A program made the translations under genes and the position numbers. The notes below the pieces were generated by a model. It saw only the letters and a program-made list of their open reading frames with translations, did not search any database and was not told where the DNA came from. Shown here piece by piece: positions 54,093 to 64,000 of a stretch of 64,000 bases of DNA. Origin of the DNA: Odiellus spinosus (Eukaryota; Arthropoda; Arachnida; Opiliones; Phalangiidae); contig OY987225.1 in the NCBI GenBank assembly GCA_963920705.1, positions 6,956,175-7,020,174 of the forward strand. The letters run 5' to 3'. Every line of letters starts with the position of its first letter. The stretch's first letter is position 1.

Positions 54093-54800
54093 TGTAAGCC
54101 TTTACGCGATATTTATAGACCATGGTTAAGTTTAGGGAACTACCGTTTTTTTTTTAATAAAAATATCAATTAAGTGTAAAGTTTTGCAATTTTTGGCATC
54201 AAGCCTTAAAAGACAGAAATTGACTGGGCTCAAGCATGAAAGAACCAGAGATGGAAGAGTGACCACACGTTATAATTCGTGTCGTTCATAGCATCTAAAA
54301 CTGTGCTTTCTGCTCCAATTCCTCGTTTTTATTTTCCCCCATTTGGCCATACACTAATTGCGAATCTTTTTTGGCGAATTCAAGTTTCCTCTCTCTTCGT
54401 CTCTCTTGTCCAAGAAAATCCGATATTATAGAGCTGCAGCTAAGGTGGCTAGAATTTAGCGTATGTGGGATGTCGAGGCGCCACGTGACTATGCACCAAA
54501 ACGCACGTTAAACACCTTTGGTTCGACAGAGAGAGAGAGAAAATGATGTCAATGCTACGTCAATTACATACATTTCTTGAAGCGGTTCGCTTATTCCATG
54601 GCTCAAGCTGTTTGTTTCAACAGTTCAATTTTTGAGGCAGAATTATTAATAAATAAAGGGTGCGTTCAAATTGTAACGGTTTCTTTAGAATTTTTGAAAG
54701 GGGTGACCCCAAATCGAAGTAATTCAATTTGGCAACCAAACACAAAGTAAAAAGTTATCAATCAATACCCGATTGATTAAGATTTAAGAATCAACCAAGG
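54093..54800. other. No gene recognised
   Basis: AT-rich, with a short GA run near 54526-54540 and GGGTGCGTTCAAA at 54659, which resembles transposon ends (compare 22321) but has no partner seen. Confidence 0.4.
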
Positions 54801-54804
54801 ACCC

Positions 54805-54945
54805 ACCTAAAGTTAGTCTTAAGAGGTCTTGGGGAAGCCTTTTGAGTGGCTTATGTAGTCTTAAGAGGTCTTGGGGAAGTCTTTCATTGTGTCAAGAAGT
54901 CTTTTGTAGTGTTCTTGAGGACCTCTTTAGATCAGACTATATTTT
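54805..54945. repeat. AGTCTTAAGAGGTCTTGGGG repeat copy
   Basis: Two direct copies of AGTCTTAAGAGGTCTTGGGG in this block; the same family as 57380-57470 and the MITE at 62043-62234. Ends with CTCTTTAGATCAGACTA, which matches the other terminus of that MITE. Confidence 0.75.
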
Positions 54946-54949
54946 CTTG

Positions 54950-56040
54950 ATAAGGAGAATTATCAAATAAATGAAACTGACATCGTAATTAAAAGGAACA
55001 ATAATAATTTTATTTCGTCACTTACAATTGGTTTCTTTAATAATGCATAATTCTTGATTATTTATGACGATTTGGCGAGACAGTTTGCTAGTAAGAATTG
55101 GGGTAAATCCACTCACCTTTCTTCAGAGCTGACAGTTAATTGACGAATTCGGACTGTCCATACTCATAAACCAACTTCTAGGGGCTAGGTACAAATATAA
55201 TGATGAATTATCGCAATAGATGGCGCGCCTGCCCCTCACTCTATCTCTCGCTCTCGTACCTATCCACGCATTACACCCGCTGCTATGGGAAAGCGTAGAG
55301 GGGAGGAATTATCTTAATTAGTATAGTCAAGAGTTATGGTCAGTTTGCGGAATATCTGAAAAAAGAACGTTTTAAAGAAGAGTGTTTGAGTGAGAAGGAC
55401 ATAAACAGTGTTCTGAAATATATAATAAAATTATAAGAATCAACCTCCACCATAAGACTGTAAATGAACCTTTTATACGGTAGTGACATCTATACTATCG
55501 CATTATTTGATACATATTAAAATTACTTTTAAATATCATGTTAATTACTCGGAGATAACAATTTTAATAAAACTATTCAATCGTACTTTTGTAAAATAAA
55601 TAATGTTTTGGTTTATAGCCATAATTTACGCGATAGAGGACGGTATATACAAATTTATCATTTTGAGTGGATGGTAATTGCCCTTAGCATTGTATCTATG
55701 GGCGAGTCTAACTTATGGTAATTATTTTTCTTATGGTAATAACAACAGTAAATAGAAGAGTCTGTTTCTTCCCTAAAATGCCGAGATGCCTTGTTAGAAG
55801 GGATATGGAAAAGCGCTAGACTTGCTTCAAGCCCCCCTCCTAGAATAACCGAATCACCACTTTTCGGAACGAAACGTAGTTCGAATGAGAGTTTTTATCT
55901 ATCCCGGCGTCGTCTGCTTATTTCTCGTTTTATTATGGAGGGGACGCAACGAGCTAATATTGACGGGGATTCCTCAGGGATTACTGACAATTATCTCAAT
56001 TTAGCTTCCAGAGCGTGTTAACTGACCAAGGCTTAGAGTT
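54950..56040. other. No gene recognised
   Basis: AT-rich. A plus frame at 55791-56021 is open for 76 codons but shows no recognisable domain and lacks context. Confidence 0.4.
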
Positions 56041-56046
56041 GATACG

Positions 56047-57037
56047 CCTATGATATCATCAGTTTGTACAGGTTTAAAGTTAAATATTTAATATAAAAAT
56101 TTACTTGGGTGCCCTGATTTGTCCACTTAAGTTTAGAATCAAGCATCATGCAGCGTTTTTCAGCCATAATTATTTAGCACGATAGTTGGTTTTTGTCGGT
56201 TCGAAGTTTCCGACTCCCGATATTACCGTTGCTTTTATATAAGCAAGCCGTCAGCGGAGGATTTTTTTTTCTCTCGCTCTCTAGTCTCTACCCATGATCC
56301 TTTGCAGCGGAAGTACGAAACGTACAATCTCAAGAAAAGACTACTCATTTCTTTCAGCTATGATTGGTTACTCCATTTTAAGGGGGGGGGAAAGCATCAA
56401 ACAAGGCGCGATGCATTAGCAACGCTTAAATTCAAGGGAAAAAACAGGCTCTCTTCTATTTACTGTTGGTAATAATAATAATAATCAGGAAAAACCTGTG
56501 GAAAGGCTTAGGTAATTTCTCTGAATCACATTGGCTAAATAATTATGGCCTATGATATCATCAGTTTGTACAGGTTTAAAGTTAAATATTTAATATAAAA
56601 ATTTACTTGGGTGCCCTGATTTGTCCACTTAAGTTTAGAATCAAGCATCATGCAGCGTTTTTCAGCCATAATTATTTAGCACGATAGTTGGTTTTTGTCG
56701 GTTCGAAGTTTCCGACTCCCGATATTACCGTTGCTTTTATATAAGCAAGCCGTCAGCGGAGGATTTTTTTTTTCTCTCGCTCTCTAGTCTCTACCCATGA
56801 TCCTTTGCAGCGGAAGTACGAAACGTACAATCTCAAGAAAAGACTACTCATTTCTTTCAGCTATGATTGGTTACTCCATTTTAAGGGGGGGGGAAAGCAT
56901 CAAACAAGGCGCGATGCATTAGCAACGCTTAAATTCAAGGGAAAAAACAGGCTCTCTTCTATTTACTGTTGGTAATAATAATAATAATCAGGAAAAACCT
57001 GTGGAAAGGCTTAGGTAATTTCTCTGAATCACATTGA
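56047..57037. repeat. 502-bp tandem duplication, nearly identical copies
   Basis: Copy 1 56047-56548, copy 2 56549-57037, both starting CCTATGATATCATCAGTTTG and ending TTTCTCTGAATCACATTG. They differ mainly in a T-run. Each holds a TATATAAG box (TTGCTTTTATATAAGCAAGC) about 30 bp before a pyrimidine tract. No open frame. The unit's origin is unknown. Confidence 0.9.
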
Positions 57038-57369
57038 CTGGACAACTTTTACTTGAAGCATTTGAACAGAAATGAAAGATATACGGAGCTGTTTGAAATC
57101 TTTGAAGAGTGTTAGAAGATAAGACGAATGAAAAAAGGGAGGCTGTAATAAAAAAAGAAAATAGATCAAATTCATAACAGTAATCGAGAAACTAGGTTAT
57201 AAAATTAATGCACTTGATAGGTCGTTAAAATAAAGTTTGAATTGGTGCAGATGATAAGAAGCTTCAGCCCTGATTTCCTTAAAATATTGAAGTTTTAAAA
57301 AATTGTGATTAAATGTGAAATAATTAAAAATTTCAGTTGTGATTTACGGACTATAAATTTAAGTTCCCC

Positions 57370-57466
57370 CCTTACCAAAAAAAGTTAAGTCTTAAAAGGT
57401 GTTGGGGATGTCTTTCGGGTGCCTTATGTAGTCTTAAGAGGTCTTGGGGAAGTCTTCCATTATGTC
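57370..57466. repeat. AGTCTTAAGAGGTCTTGGGG repeat half
   Basis: CCCCTTACCAAAAAAAGTTAAGTCTT then two copies of the AGGTCTTGGGGAAGTC-type motif, homologous to one half of the MITE 62043-62234. It runs directly into the dispersed repeat 57467-57843. Confidence 0.75.
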
Positions 57467-57843
57467 AATTGGGTAAATCTTTCCCAAATCGCCCAGTGGC
57501 TCCCACGGCACCGATTTAGATTTTGTTTAAACTTTAACCACTTGAAATATAGTCCTTTTGATTGGGAAAGCCAAGTTTTTAGCTCAAAAAATTTAGTATT
57601 TTCAAAGATCCAATTTTTTGAAAAAACCTTGTAGAGAGTCGACTAGTTTTAACTCCAAAATTGTGGCGACTTTGAGCGAAGATATCTAAAGATGAGTTAA
57701 AGTGACACACTCCCAATTTTTTCTCTATTTTATATTAGTGGTAGAGACCACTATGCGCCTGCGCAAACGTTCGAAAATTGTTCCCTTTATTTTATAAAAT
57801 TCGTTAAAGGTATCGTAAAACCTCGCAAAACCGGTAAATAGTG
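57467..57843 (-). repeat. Dispersed repeat, inverted copy of 45166-45550
   Basis: See 45166-45550. Ends at ACCGGTAAATAG in this copy. Small indels separate the two. Confidence 0.8.
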
Positions 57844-57859
57844 CAACCGCCAGAAAGAA

Positions 57860-58230
57860 AAAAAAAAAAAAAATTTTAGAATATTTCCAGCCCCGTTGGA
57901 ACTGGTGGCGCCCCCTCGCATTCCCTCGCCGAATTTTTAGTTAATAAGCCAACGAAAAAAACGAGCATATTGATTGATGGTTAAACGTCCGAAGGAAAAA
58001 TTAACAGTGAAAGAAAAAGGCGGGACTCTTACATTGTCAACCTGTCTTAACAGGTTCAAAACTCAAAAACAACCGATTTTAACTAACTCTAGACCTGGGC
58101 ACCGGAAATAACCTTACCTCCTCTAACGCCTCATAAGGTCACAAAACTACCTAAACAATCCCTCTATATATTATTAAAAACTAAACTGCCAGGCCAGGAA
58201 ATGAGCCAAAAACTCAACTAAAGTGGACAC
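57860..58230. other. No gene; A-run and flank of the pogo-like element
   Basis: A-run at 57857-57875 and AT-rich sequence. It probably holds the 3' end of the pogo-like element, but no TIR was matched. Confidence 0.35.
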
Positions 58231-58236
58231 TTATTC

Positions 58237-60506
58237 TCATTTATTTAATGACGAAACTGGATACGCAATTAACTGTCTTGGTTTATTCGGGGGTTTCGCA
58301 TGTCTTTCGATTAGCGTAATTTTCGACCGTTTAGATGTAGAAGGCCCATCGTATCTTGTTTCAACTGGTGAACTATTATGAAATTGAAAACCATCAAAGA
58401 GTTCATCTACTTCTGACATTCCTCTTTCATCGTCGTCTTCTTCAGCATCTTTTCTTGTAGAGGTTTCTAACTGAGCCTCCTTTCGGTTTTCAGTTGTTTT
58501 TGGTGATGTATCTCTTCGTTGTCTTCTACTTTGTTTTTGGAATATTCTTTTGGGTTTGTTTTTAAATATTTTTGACGTGGTTTCGGGTGTTTAGGGTAAA
58601 GTTTCCAATATTTCTGAAGTTTACTTCTTTTTAAGCATGATGAATCTTCGTTTTCGCCAGTAATTTTCAGTTTGCTTTGGGGTTGTACGATCAGTGGTGT
58701 CCATTCTCTTGGGACATTCTCCTAAAGATATCCAATCTTTTAAGGGAAATTTCTTCCTCTACGCTAGATGGAACCGACTCAAAGCCAAGCCGAAGCTCCA
58801 AAAGAGTTTTCCAACACTCGAATAAGGGTTCTGGCAAATCATACAGGTCCTCTTTCATTAAATTGTACTCCATAATTTTGAATTCACCCAATCCTTCCTC
58901 TAATTTCGAAATAGCAAATTCAATTTTTGCCTTTTCCAGTGAATTTGAATTTGGTAGGTTTTGGCCATCAGGTTCATTGATAATTTCAGTGGGTTCTTCG
59001 TCAAAGATTATTGAAGGTTGTAGCTTTGAATTGTCAATCGCGTTACGGTTAACCGGATATATACCACTAGCTCTAAACCCATTTGCAATTGTTGCTGTTG
59101 ACATAGATAGTTCCAAACAGTGTTTAAAAACCTCAGCAAATGATTTCTTGTTAACGCTAGCACCAGGGTTTCGAGTTAAGTACGACTGAACTCCTACCTT
59201 CCAATTACTTTTGACGGATTTAAAAACCGATACATCCTGCGGCTGCATGATATGTGAAGAATGTGGTGGTAAACAATAAAGTTCCACTTCATTTTTGGCA
59301 CACAGCTTACTAACTTCTAAATCAATATGACTTTTGTGCCCATCCAGTAATAGAATGACAGGACGTATTGGTGGAATGCTGGTTTCTGTAGTCATCCATC
59401 CTGATTTTGTCAGAGCATATCTCGCACCTTCCACCCCGTTTTCCAAAGAATTGAAGTTTAAACGGCTGCCACTATAGAGCTGATAAGGTGGTATATAATT
59501 ACCAGCAGCTGAAACAGCTGCCAAAACCGTTATCTGGTTTCTTGTGTTTGCAGTGATTTGCAAAACATTTCTTTGATTTTTCAATGCCAGTTTTGGGACA
59601 AAGAGAAGATCCCGCCTCGTCACAGTTCCACAATCGGTTACCAGAATCGGATAACATTCCTAGCTTTGACATAAAGTTGAAGAAGCCATTAAACCATTCG
59701 CTTATTTTTGAGGGGGTACCGGCCTGAGCGCGTGCAAGTTGAAGAGGTTCAGGGTTTCTTAATTTTACATTCGGATGGCGGTCTAGGACTATGCTTTAAT
59801 GGTGAGGGTCTCTTCTCTTTTGTCACCAACTGTTGCACTTTATCAAGAATCTGTCTCTTAGTTTGACCGTATCCTATCTGAGACATTTGCACTGCCTACT
59901 GGGCTAGTTCCATTTCTTCATCATCAGATAAAACTCGGGGCTTACCAATTACTGGTTTTAAGTTAGCTTTTCCAGATAATTTATTGTGGAGTGTTTGTCT
60001 TGGTATCCCATAATGTTTCTTAGCGTCTCGGAGAGAACGTCTCCTTTCTGAGACATCCTCCATAGCTCTTTCTACATCTTCTAGTTTCCAGTTATTGTAA
60101 TTACGCTTCGACTTTATTTCATCATCTCCTAAAATAGTTTAATAAACTTTATTTGACATAAAATATAACTCGGAAGAAAGTAATCGGAAATTCAAAGTGA
60201 AAATCTAACATTATATTAAGAGTTTCCTTACTGGCCAAACTTAGCCACCCCATAAGCCTGTCGGACACCCCATAAGCCTGTCGGAAAAAGTGTGTCTTAC
60301 AAATTATTTATTTAAAAGCCAAGGGTTAGGGTTATGAATCGAAATATAATGATTAAATCTACTATAATTCCAAGCCGCTAACAAATCCAATCGATAGAAA
60401 AGAAAAGAGACCTTATTCAAAACGAGTATGAGATGAACATTCCTCAAATTTAAACAAGTTAATTATGAAAAGTTACCGAACCTCCATCTTCGTCCTCCAT
60501 TTTCGA
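58237..60506 (-). pseudogene. pogo/Tigger-like transposase (HTH_psq + DDE_1)
   Basis: A possible first exon (ATG at 60506, MEDEDGGS, donor GTAACT) precedes an exon starting at 60123 after TTTTAG. That exon reads RNYNNWKLEDVERAMEDVSE then SLRDAKKHYGIPRQTLHNKL, a Psq-type helix-turn-helix, and GKPRVLSDDEEMELAQ, TAG. Another frame holds RHPNVKLRNPEPLQLARAQA and NRLWNCDEAGSSLCPKTG with the first catalytic Asp (NxDExG). The open frame 59623-58691 has ISANTRNQITV-type core text, ILLLDGHKSHIDLEV (second Asp), CLPPHSSHIMQPQDVSVFKS (third acidic residue is Asp, a DDD triad), and GFRASGIYPVNRNAI. A frame at 58419-58237 gives the C-terminus. Stops and at least three frameshifts kill it. It would recognise and move elements with TA targets. 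TIRs were not found. Confidence 0.85.
60248..60287. repeat. Direct repeat, two 20-bp copies
   Basis: CACCCCATAAGCCTGTCGGA occurs twice in tandem. It lies in the intron or 5' flank of the pogo-like transposase. Confidence 0.8.
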
Positions 60507-60509
60507 AAC

Positions 60510-61110
60510 GCTTCTTCCTACGAATTTGTTGTATTTTTTTTTGAAAAGCTTATGTTTAGGGCTAAACCGTAATACCGGGTTGCCGGAAAAATTCACTACC
60601 AGACGGCAGTGATAATTAAAATAGTAAAAGTGTCCGAACTTAGATGTGTCCAAACTTACCCTAACTAACCATAGACGATCTCAGCTTACAACATCGACTG
60701 CCTCGATTCCTGAACAATCTCTTCTACTTTTACCTGCTTCCTTTCCTGGTCGCAGACTCCAGCGCCCTCTGCCAGAGGTAACGTCAAACCCTGGTTTCCT
60801 ATTTACTTATTGAAATGAGAAGTAAATGCGCCATCACTCAAATGTAAAAACAGCCTTGGGAATGTTTTTCATTTCTGGTGATTAAATTATCTTGCTTGGC
60901 GCAAGATCAATTCAACAAGGTGCGAATGGAGTCGGTTTTCATATCTACTTTATGTACCATCCACGAACGTAATCTTACTCCGAGGAAGTTCTGTGGATTT
61001 AAACTTGGTAAAAAAGTGGCTATTCTATAACATATTGAACATTATCTTGTACACACTATTTATTTCCTATCTTATTCCTATTTTAAGATCATTGTGTTAC
61101 AATCAAATTT
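60510..61110. other. No gene recognised
   Basis: Mixed sequence upstream of the pogo-like gene; includes GTGTCCGAACTTAG and GTGTCCAAACTTAC side by side near 60640, possibly transposon-end motifs. Confidence 0.35.
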
Positions 61111-61117
61111 TCTACAG

Positions 61118-61196
61118 GAATGAAGTTAAGCAGTATGAAGCGCCATCAAGTGACCAAAATGGGATAATGGACTTGAACAGAAAGTTCATTAAAAAT
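61118..61196 (+). other. Candidate internal exon (unrecognised)
   Basis: Bounded by acceptor ATTTTCTACAG and donor AAAAAT/GTGAGT; reads NEVKQYEAPSSDQNGIMDLN then RKFIKN without stops. Short and unsupported by neighbouring exons. Confidence 0.2.
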
Positions 61197-61239
61197 GTGA
61201 GTATTGAGAATTTTGTTAAATGCCATAAAGAGTAAGGCC

Positions 61240-62040
61240 CGTTTCTCACTGGCGCAGATAGCCAACATAAGCATGTTTTTGCGAAACGTTTTTGCAAACT
61301 GGAAGCAGTAAATCGTTGAAGGAACCTTTAATTCGATCTGTTTCTATTTTTCATGTGATTTAAAATACTGTTCAGTGTATTGCGAGAATCCAAGTCATGC
61401 ACTTAATTTCAAACATCAACGATTAGGCTTAACAGGACTTAATTTAATTTTCAAAATGATTGTAGACTCTTTTTAAAAATTTAGATTTATTTGAACACTC
61501 GTGGTTTTTCAATGTAGAAATATATTAATGTAATGATAAATTTGAGAATAGAAGTTTATTACAAAATCATATCACGTGAGTAACGCGAAGGTATAAAGAT
61601 CGTAGTGTGAGTTTTGTCACTTTTTAAAGTAGATAAGCAAACCTGGCTCAATTGGGGCCTTGTCAATTGGATGTCACAGTAAGCTCGCCAATTTAATCAC
61701 AAGAAATTGAAAACATTCCCGCAGCTATTATGTAGGTGTGATGTCAGTTTTACTTTTCATTTGAATATATGCTTCTATAAAATAACCAAAGAAATCGGCT
61801 TTACAAATCAGGAAAATTCAACTTTTTTGGTCAAATTGGTCCAAATTGGAAAATTCCATCAGAATTTCGCTGGCTTAATCAATTGAAGTAACCTCAATTT
61901 AATGAAACTGTACCAATGTTTTTCTACATTTTGGTCTCTTTCAGGTTAAATTAAGATTTCAGTTGGTGTATTTAGTGGCATACACCTGAAAAACAAATCC
62001 TTTGAAATATTCTAACAGTTTCAGTCTAGTTTGCCGGGAA
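61240..62040. other. No gene recognised
   Basis: AT-rich, no repeats or frames of note. Confidence 0.45.
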
Positions 62041-62042
62041 AT

Positions 62043-62234
62043 ATCCCTTACGGAAAAAAGTTAGTCTGATCTGAAGAGGTCTTCAAGAACACTACAAAAG
62101 TCTTGGGGAAGTCTTTAAGAGTTCCCCAAGACTTATTGACATAATGGAAGACTTCCTCAAGACCTCTTAAGACTACATAAGACACCCGAAAGACTTCCCC
62201 AAGACCTCTTAAGACTAACTTTTTTTGGTAAGGG
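62043..62234. mobile_element. 190-bp MITE with TIRs (AGTCTTAAGAGG family)
   Basis: TCCCTTACGGAAAAAAGTTA(GTCT) at 62043 is inverted at 62211-62234. ATAT flanks both sides, a possible target-site duplication. The body contains AGACTTCCCCAAGACCTCTT repeated. Relatives at 54805-54945 and 57370-57466 are partial. Confidence 0.75.
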
Positions 62235-62239
62235 ATATG

Positions 62240-62735
62240 AGGAAGGAAACGCTTGATTGGCTGATTTTTGTCTTGCGCAAAGACTGATTTTATCAAATCC
62301 TGATTTATTCGCGTAAAACTTTTGCATTTATTAACACAACAAACAGAACCTCCTTTAACTTTCATCTTCAGTTGATAAAAGAAACCTTAATCCAATCTTA
62401 TTATTTATTTAATATTTTAGCGTCATAGATATTGTCTAGGCCTAGTTCACGTAGTTTTAGAAAAATTAGCAGACTATATAATCTAGCCAATAAAATAATC
62501 GAACTATCTCATACTCCTTAACCCTTCTCTAGATAGCACTGCGGTTTGTTCTGCTAATCACGTGACCTCCTGGTTTATCCCTTCCTTGAACACGCGGCCG
62601 CCCATCTTGTTTATTTGTTTTTCAAGTGTATTTTGTTGTTAGACAAATTTAGATCATTTTTGACTAAATTAAGCGTTTTTTTCTTCATTGGGTGTGCCTT
62701 TTCTTTAGATTTTACAAGGGAGCATATTCAATTTA
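62240..62735. other. No gene recognised
   Basis: AT-rich, with one GC-richer patch (GCGGCCGCCCATCTTG near 62597). Confidence 0.4.
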
Positions 62736-62743
62736 AAAGTAAA

Positions 62744-62950
62744 ATGGATGTCGTATCCAACGTGAGCTGCAAAATGAATCGATTGCGCCAGTGAAAACAG
62801 CTCCTAAAGTTTTAGAGCTTGAAATTAAATTTTAACTTTATATAAAGGAAATAGTTATTGTGGAGGATTTGAAGGAGGAGATTCATAAGAAAAGACACTC
62901 AAATTAAAGCTTTGCAACATCAGTTGGATAAAGAAAGATCAAAGGTAAAG
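62744..62950 (+). pseudogene. Broken coding remnant with a coiled coil
   Basis: ATG at 62744 (MDVVSN), then in a shifted frame RELQNESIAPVKTAPKVLEL, a stop, then VEDLKEEI and, after another shift, KKDTQIKALQHQLDKERSK to a donor AAAG/GTAAAG. The end has heptad character and recalls N-terminal leucine zippers such as that of cGMP-dependent protein kinase, but this is only a resemblance. Confidence 0.25.
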
Positions 62951-62991
62951 CACAAATAGCGTCCATTTGGCCAATGATACAGTCATGGTTA

Positions 62992-63466
62992 AAGGGAGAA
63001 TGAAAGGCCAAAACAACCTATTTTTAATAGATTAAGAATGCTAAAATAATGAAAAAAACAATAATATAACTCACCAAAAATATTTCGTTATTTTATAATC
63101 AATTTCCAAAGTTCCCATGCTAAGCCTAGGCTGCCAAGCTCGGTGAACTAGGCTAGCACGACCTGTATTTTTTTAATATTCGCGGCTGTTCTTGTCGCCA
63201 ATCACGAGCGAGTACTCGTATTTTAAAAATACGCGTACTCGCTCGTGATTAGCGACTAGATCAGACGGGAATATTTAAAAAAAACCGGCTCGCCTAGTTC
63301 GCCGAGCTAGGCAGCCAAGGTTTAGCATCTGCAAGTTTCGAAACTGAAATTGATTGTAAAATAATGAAATATTTTTGGTGAGTTATATTATTGTTTTTTC
63401 TCATTATTTTAGCATTCTTAATCAATTAAAAATAGGTTGTTTTGGCCTTTCATTCTCCCTTTAGAG
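62992..63466. mobile_element. 475-bp foldback MITE
   Basis: The whole element is a long inverted repeat. Ends AAAGGGAGAATGAAAGGCCA (62994) and its complement (to 63464); about 120 bp of outer arm is nearly perfect. The inner part also pairs (CGAGCGAGTACTCGTATTTT with its complement) around 63228. TTA/TA flanks suggest a short target duplication. The end motif is shared with sequences at 28440 and 29489. Confidence 0.85.
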
Positions 63467-64000
63467 GGGTGTTTAACGTAACGTGGTGTACGTTATTAAT
63501 ACAGTTAAAATACCGCCAAAGGCAGTTTTTTTTTTTTTTTGGTATTTGGAAGTGTTTGAATTTCTCTAAAAACGTGTGTCGCCACAATTTACCCCTAGCT
63601 ATGTTTTCTTTTCTGGTTTGAACAAACATATGAGAAAATTAAAATTAACAGAAAATATCAGCGCTGAAATTACAATTATTTACATAAATATACACTTAAT
63701 AAAACTTAGGAGCAGCTTGCTAACCGTTTAATACCAGGACTGCCCCGTTTGAACTAGCTCATTGGGTCTTTCTTGGACAGTTCAACCAGCGCTTTGAACC
63801 CCACTCCTGTCCCATCATATATTGTTTCTAGGGTTTTTTTGGGCCACAGAAGACGATTCCGAAAGTTTTATAGCGATCGGTCAAGCCATTTATGAGATAC
63901 AGCATTGGTCATTTTAGAGAAAATGACCACCACCTCTAAAACACTTTTAATTTTATTTCAGCTGCTATTTGTTGTAAACTATCGTGTAAGAGCCAAAAAA
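63467..64000. other. No gene recognised
   Basis: AT-rich with a T-run at 63525-63540; no coding features to the end of the window. Confidence 0.45.

Noticed and set aside
56047..57037. Solo LTR pair
   Set aside because: Copies are directly adjacent with no internal region and no TG...CA ends or flanking duplication.
60993..61235. 80-codon hydrophobic frame as a membrane protein gene
   Set aside because: It starts at a non-ATG codon and its second half coincides with a better-supported spliced exon candidate; the hydrophobic part lies in what looks like intron sequence.

Overview
The window is AT-rich, intron-containing eukaryotic DNA, almost certainly from an invertebrate animal. I cannot name the species. 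An arthropod is suggested, weakly, by a LINE with a DUF4780-type ORF1, by PIF/Harbinger, MULE and pogo transposases, and by a nuclease-like family that I associate with arthropods. There is no rRNA, tRNA or CRISPR that I can support. Nearly everything is transposable-element DNA, nested and decayed, between satellite arrays. An assembly gap of N lies at 40033-40232.

Layout. 0-6.2 kb: a PIF/Harbinger transposase tail, a scrap of an adenain-like (Maverick/adintovirus-type) cysteine protease, and a minus-strand LINE (ORF1 plus endonuclease/RT). 7-10.1 kb: a plus-strand MULE transposase with a repetitive N-terminus. 11.1-11.6 kb: a scrambled AlkB-like gene running into a 27-bp minisatellite (11.6-15.3 and 19.7-20.0 kb). 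A LINE with both ORFs open and two identical 280-bp 5' monomers has inserted into that array (15.3-19.7 kb). 20-23 kb: AT tandem arrays, a perfect palindromic MITE, a spliced gene tail and a TIR element. 23.4-26.6 kb: Ty3/gypsy integrase, an MBD remnant and a PHD-like remnant, all minus strand. 26.7-29.2 kb: a Harbinger transposase N-terminus with an intron, then nested inverted repeats. 30.5-35.7 kb: a second Ty3/gypsy element (minus) with gag, integrase, MBD, a TatD-like domain and a nuclease-like domain. 35.7-39.2 kb: a plus-strand LINE with an open 956-codon ORF2. 39.3-40.0 kb: an unrecognised GC-rich gene running into the gap. 40.2-45.1 kb: a 14-bp satellite in three variant blocks. 46-51 kb: a YqaJ-type exonuclease gene split by a 3.8-kb TIR element. 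51-54 kb: a THAP exon and a decayed LINE. 56-57 kb: a 502-bp tandem duplication. 58-60.5 kb: a pogo/Tigger-like transposase. 62-63.5 kb: two foldback MITEs.

Most notable: two diverged Ty3/gypsy elements both continue, past their integrase, into a methyl-CpG-binding-type domain. In each, one frameshift (plus one stop in the second) separates integrase from MBD, as if pol originally ended in an integrase-MBD fusion. This would parallel the chromodomain of chromoviruses and suggests targeting to methylated DNA. The better preserved copy is followed, largely in one frame, by a TatD-fold domain that has lost the expected metal ligands and by a nuclease-like domain.
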